Shown here: positions 59,983-64,000 of the stretch, in pieces
How positions within the stretch are numbered: the stretch's first letter is position 1
Layout of the letters: each line of letters opens with the position of its first letter
From: Larimichthys crocea
Taxonomy: Eukaryota; Chordata; Actinopteri; Sciaenidae
Assembly: GCF_000972845.2 (NCBI RefSeq)
Contig: NC_040032.1
Location: forward strand, 21,128,248-21,192,247
Reading direction: 5' to 3'
DNA length: 64,000 nt
The notes under the pieces: generated by a model
Databases searched by the model: none
What the model was told of the DNA's origin: nothing
What the model saw: only the letters and a program-made list of their open reading frames with translations
Program-made: the position numbers and the translations under genes

Positions 59983-60175
59983 TTTTTTTTTTTTTTTTTT
60001 TTTTTTTTTTGCAGGAACACCCTAATCACATTCACACCCGGAGGCTGCCACTGTGTGACCCACTTCCCACTGAGCAGTTCCACTGGAGCAGTTTGGGGTT
60101 TACAGGGCTTATGGGTATCACAGTAGTGAATATGTGGGAGGGAGTTAACCTTTTGCACCACCCACAAATCTAATT
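59983..60175 (-). mobile_element. Possible minus-strand retroelement with poly(A)
   Basis: A T28 run at 59,983-60,010 is the complement of a poly(A) tail. On the minus strand the sequence before it ends GGGTGTGAATGTGATTAGGG then TGTTCCTGC-A28. Those words recall the 3' part of several teleost SINEs. No pol III boxes were found and boundaries are uncertain. Confidence 0.4.
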
Positions 60176-60777
60176 ACCACGATTGTATTGAATGCCATTA
60201 GGCATTTTTTCTTATTTATTTTTTTTTAAACCACTCACTCTGTTCTTTGGTGTGGCCATGCGTCTTTAGTGCATCTTGACGTGAGGAGACAGCAGTGGTT
60301 AGATAATTAAACTGTGGCCTTTAACAGCCAACGGTGCTGTTGGTCTCACTGTTGCAAGGATGCTGCATGAAAGGAAACACACACACACAAGTTTCCACAC
60401 AAGTATATGTGCTCAGGCAAAAACATGCATACATTTACCCGGGGTTGTGTGCCCGTGCACGAACATGTACGCACTGCAGCCCTCCTGCTATTGTCTCCTG
60501 ACAGCATTTGTTCTTTTTTTCCACCATTGTCTAACCTGTCAAGCCCTGCCAAAATATGTTTTCTGTCTCCCTGTGGCTCTGTGCACACAGACACCACCTT
60601 CCAATTATCTGAAGAGAGGCAGACAGAAAACTGGGTTGATAAATCTGAGGAGCTTTTGACAGTGAAATGTTTCACAAGGTGATTCTCTTCCCCCTCCTCC
60701 TTTTCTTACCTTTCTTCCCTATGTATCATTTCTTTCCTGATCCTTCCTTATGCATCACATAACTCAGCCCCGAGTTA
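60176..60777. other. Unique DNA, no gene seen
   Basis: Frames at 60,346-60,682 occur on both strands (109 minus; 99 and 91 plus) without domains. The end of the interval is pyrimidine-rich and leads into the candidate exon below. Confidence 0.45.
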
Positions 60778-60778
60778 C

Positions 60779-60847
60779 CTAACTGCTCTTTTCTCTATGT
60801 GTCTCAGACAAAGAGGCACATAGCTCGCAAGGCTACAAAAGGTGAGT
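60779..60847 (+). other. Candidate 34-nt microexon with full splice signals
   Basis: CTAAC at 60,779-60,783 is a consensus branch point. The branch A at 60,782 lies 25 nt before the acceptor TTTTCTCTATGTGTCTCAG (ends 60,807). The 34-nt exon would be 60,808-60,841, followed by the donor AAAAG|GTGAGT. One frame reads TKRHIARKATK, another KEAHSSQGYK; I recognise neither. A 34-nt length shifts frame when skipped. No flanking exon is identified, so it may be chance. Confidence 0.25.
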
Positions 60848-60904
60848 CTGACTCTGTCAAAAACACAACCATGTTTTAATTAATAAGTTTCACTGCTGTG
60901 TATA

Positions 60905-60941
60905 TGTGTGTGTGTGTGTGCGTGCGTGTGTGTGTGTGTGT
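60905..60941 (+). repeat. (TG)n microsatellite
   Basis: About 18 TG units interrupted by two CG. It lies about 60 bp after the candidate microexon donor. Confidence 0.95.
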
Positions 60942-61559
60942 TTGTGCATGCATGTACAGAACTCTGTATTGATGTGATTGTGCGGCGTGGGATTTGATGA
61001 ATGTGTGTGTGTTTGTTCACCTATGTCAGGTCTAACCTTCTGTCATTTGTCAGCATTGTGCTGATGAACAATGCCTTGGTGAACTGAACACATTAATTAA
61101 GATGGAGACGCGTCTGACTCGTATTTAGCCTGTAAATTGCTGCATTTAAATATCAACTTAAAAATGTGAAGATAAATTAATTAATTGCAAAAAGAACAAT
61201 CTATGAAAATAAGTAAAATAAAACAAGACACTAAGACAAAACAAAAAGAAAGCTATTATTGAAAAAAAAAACAATAATTAAAATGTTACAAAATGAAAAC
61301 AAATCAAAATAGCTCTTGCGGATCTACATTGCTGATCTTTAATAGACATGCTAAAGTTTATTAACCTTTTATTTTCTCAAAATGAACAGAAAGCATATAA
61401 CCATATAACAAAATATAACAAAAGATATCACAGCAATACAGAAGTGAATTACTTTTAAGAGCTACATAAACACAGACCGCAGCTGTGCAGTGATTATTAA
61501 TATTGATACGATGTGTTGTATAATCACTAAAGCTCGTATGTCTCCATAGAGGCTAAGCT
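60942..61559. other. Unique AT-rich DNA, no gene seen
   Basis: A-rich stretches (61,190-61,310) with no frames or recognised repeats. Confidence 0.5.
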
Positions 61560-62060
61560 AATAGCGGAGAGCATTTACAGGGTTTCAAATGATGCCACGA
61601 GGGCCATGCTATCGTTTTCAAACCAATTGGGACGGGTGCCAAAGCACCAGCAGTGAAGGTGCACTTTTCTCACTGGCTAATGACCATAAAGTGAATATAC
61701 ATCTCCTCACCACTCCGACCACTAAATCTGCAAAAAAAAGAAAAAGGAAAAAAAAAAGCTTCTTCTCCATCATGGCGGTACCCCACAGCGGAGATGATAT
61801 AATGTGATCGTAAAAATGTGGTCTGGGGAGAGGCAGAAACTCAGCTTTCTTCCATCAGTGATAATTTGTTTTCCCCAGGAGGTCCCACGGCCCGGGTTTT
61901 ACCCGCCACCTCGCCTGCTTGGCTCCCAGCATGCAGCAGGGTGCGATGAGTAGCGTCACTCTGGTTCATATCAGTCATTGTAATGGTTTCTGTCCTCACT
62001 GGGAAAGCCTGTGGCCACTGATGAATAGGAAAGGAGTAATTTATTTACATTGCTTCTATT
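61560..62060. promoter_or_regulatory. Candidate conserved non-coding block
   Basis: Unique sequence with higher GC and complexity than its flanks. It contains CTAATGACCATAAAG, TAATTTATTTACAT (homeodomain/forkhead-like) and CpG words near 61,890. A 72-codon frame has no domain. Regulatory function is a hypothesis. Confidence 0.25.
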
Positions 62061-62589
62061 ATCATAGATTTGTAGTCCGGTCTTGTCTACAATGAATACA
62101 GATTTTTCATTCGTATCCTACTGCCTATAGGCTCCATCTTTATATCTATTTTCGCCTGCAGTTAGATCTCATGACAGAGGCTAGTTATTAAGTAATCCAG
62201 GAAAAGGTTTTGCTGTTCACTCCTGACCTGCTCCATATATAAACAAAACCCACACTCATGCCCTACAAATTGCCTTGAATAATTGCATATGTTCAGAGAT
62301 TGAAGCATATTGAACATTGGCACAACTCCACTGAGAATTTCATGAATTCAAACCAACTTATGCTAAAGAAGGAATAGGTTCTAAAAACCCAAATGGAAAC
62401 AAAACACACACATTCTTATATCTATTGTGGGTCCAGTGTTTAAAGTCGTTTTCTGGCTCAGGTTCTACCAATCTGACGACGCCTGGAATTGCTCAACATC
62501 TTCCTAGTTTCTTTTAAATACAGCATATCTGTATTGTTGTCAACACCATATTTTATGATTTATCTTCTGATATGTTCTGTCCAACCTGG

Positions 62590-62775
62590 ATGAGGGATCC
62601 CTCCTCTTGTTGATCTTCCTGAGGTTTCATTCTTTTTCCCAAAGAGGGTTTTTTTAAGAGGGGAGTTTTTCCTGATGTAAACTGAGGGTCTAAGGACAGA
62701 TAGTGTTATGTTGTACAGATTGTAACTCTCCTTTAGGCAAATTGTGATTTGTGATACTGAGCTATGTACAGAAAA
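62590..62775 (+). mobile_element. L2-tailed teleost repeat, 3' part
   Basis: GGGATCCCTCCTCTTGTTGA, CTTCCTGAGGTTTCATTC, GAGTTTTTCCTGATG, TGAGGGTCTAAGGACAGA and GGCAAATTGTGATTTGTGAT, then ACTGAGCTAT, follow the standard order of a very common teleost element whose usual tail is GGGCTATACAAATAAA. Here the final tail is mutated (GAGCTATGTACAG). Non-coding; the 5' boundary is uncertain and may lie further upstream. Confidence 0.75.
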
Positions 62776-62935
62776 AAATGACTTGATCTCAGCTACAGTA
62801 GATTTTCCGTATTTATGACTTTAAATACAGTTGCCATGCAGAGATTTTGCACATTGTCATTAGACATAACGTTGTCACAAATGTTTCTAGAATGGGCATT
62901 CTTGACTGTCAGTAGAAATATGGTGCATCAGAAAC

Positions 62936-62950
62936 AGCGCCATCTAGAGC
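62936..62950 (-). promoter_or_regulatory. CTCF-like motif
   Basis: The minus strand GCTCTAGATGGCGCT matches the CTCF core CCASYAGRKGGCRSY at 13 of 15 positions. It points opposite to the sites at 50,809 and 58,005. Occupancy is unknown. Confidence 0.3.
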
Positions 62951-63220
62951 CACAATAGTGAGGCACAGCTGTGCTTAACACACTGACACTGGCAGCATTT
63001 GGGAGAAATTAGAAAAGTTGGATAATGCCAACTTTTGAATGGCCAAGTCACATTCAGACAGAAAAGTGAGACTCAGCACCTTTGCCAGCAGATTTCATTT
63101 GTGAGTGAACTCAGTCAAACAAGATACAGAATTAATTTTACAAACAGAATAGTTTTCTGAAGGTCAGAACTGTGTAAACACATTTAGGCACAAGGTACCC
63201 GAGCACTTAAGCTGAAAAAA

Positions 63221-63240
63221 CAAACAAACAAACAAACAAA
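63221..63240 (+). repeat. (CAAA)5 microsatellite
   Basis: Five perfect CAAA units preceded by A6. Confidence 0.95.
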
Positions 63241-64000
63241 GTATGCATTTGCATGCACACACACAAACACATAGATCAAATCACGGCCTTGTTTATGTCT
63301 CCTAAGAGTGACAAGAAGCTCACTAAAAGAAAATTATAAAAACCCGGTGCTCATGAAGGCTTTAATAAATGACATTTTGCCTTTGAGTGATTCAAAGTCA
63401 ACGAAAATAAAAGTGAAAAGTATTTAATAATACACAACCTAAATCACAAAATATCTCACAGTGTGTTTCCTGTCGAAAGAGAAAGATGGAGGAAGTATTT
63501 GACAGAAACATTTGAGGCTGTTTGACTGCATATACAGTTTAGTTTAGGTTTAATTTAATTCATTAAAACTAAATAGCAAAACGAGCTCTAATTGAACATA
63601 GATGACAGTTTCAATGATTCATTTGGGGAAATTTTTCAGTCATATGAAGACAAACTGCCTTGAGACAGCAGCTTATCCCAGAATGCACTGGGACAGGGTT
63701 AAGTTCAGAGAGTATAAAGAATGGACGTGACGTCAACCATAAGTTTCTGAAGAGCTGTTCAGAATGTGTTGCATCTGGAAGTCGCTATCATGGCAGTTTT
63801 GCCTCTGCTCTGCTGCTGCCTGGCTAATCTAAAAATGGGCAAAGACGTGGATTGTAGACCTGAGGCAGGCTGAGCGATGCCTGAGTGCTCAAATAAGCCA
63901 TCTATGACACCCAACTGTCAAACAAGACATCCATGCTGTTAATTATACATAACTTTAAGCCCTGGTATAATTTGAATGCGTTGAGTACAGTTGTCTTGAG

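Larger units (their letters stand above)
62776..64000. other. Unique DNA, no gene seen
   Basis: No frame of note. The palindrome TCCCAGAATGCACTGGGA lies at 63,676-63,693 and resembles part of a ZNF143/Staf-type TCCCAGAATGC site. A (CAAA)5 tract is at 63,221. Confidence 0.5.

Noticed and set aside
63676..63693. ZNF143/Staf-like TCCCAGAATGC site
   Set aside because: The usual ACTACAA upstream part is absent and no promoter is nearby, so it is noted but not called.

Overview
The window reads as non-coding vertebrate DNA, most likely from a percomorph (spiny-rayed) teleost fish. I infer the group from the repeat types: tRNA-derived SINEs with L2-type or (A/T)-rich tails, teleost L2/Rex-like and RTE-like LINE pieces, a short hAT element, a decayed Tc1-like transposase piece and plentiful microsatellites. 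The DNA is AT-rich. No open reading frame looks like a complete gene, and there is no rRNA, true tRNA gene, CRISPR array, operon or ribosome-binding-site pattern. The segment is best explained as a gene desert or the inside of a very large intron. Family names rest on recognised motifs and on alignments between copies within this window, because no database search was possible.

Layout. 1-9 kb is unique DNA with G16 and C16 runs, a perfect RFX X-box and a POU-type palindrome. 9-14.7 kb holds two minus-strand L2-tailed elements and a tail-to-tail inverted SINE pair at 14.2-14.7 kb. 14.7-27.9 kb is mostly unique and includes a GC-richer block at 21 kb, a (GTCA)9 array, two adjacent perfect hairpins at 24.05 kb, a GC-rich block at 24.2-24.8 kb and a polypurine tract at 25.6-25.8 kb. 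27.9-41 kb holds more repeats, a (GAT)18 array, a broken LINE with the RT motif GVPQGSILGP, and one candidate 165-nt exon at 30.6 kb. 41.6-46.7 kb holds two RTE-like C-terminal tails and a minus-strand L2-clade LINE remnant followed by a perfect 10-bp stem-loop. 49.4-50.3 kb is an 892-bp non-autonomous hAT element with an exact 8-bp target-site duplication and probably a second element nested inside. 52.9-62.8 kb mixes SINEs in both orientations, a Tc1-like remnant and several unique blocks that look like candidate conserved non-coding elements.

Because no genes are confirmed there is no pathway to describe. The most useful leads are the hAT element, the inverted SINE pairs, the LINE 3' stem-loop, the twin hairpins, an unclassified two-copy repeat (34.2 and 56.6 kb) and two exon-like segments with good splice signals (30,637-30,801 and 60,808-60,841). 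I found no convincing previously undescribed biological system.
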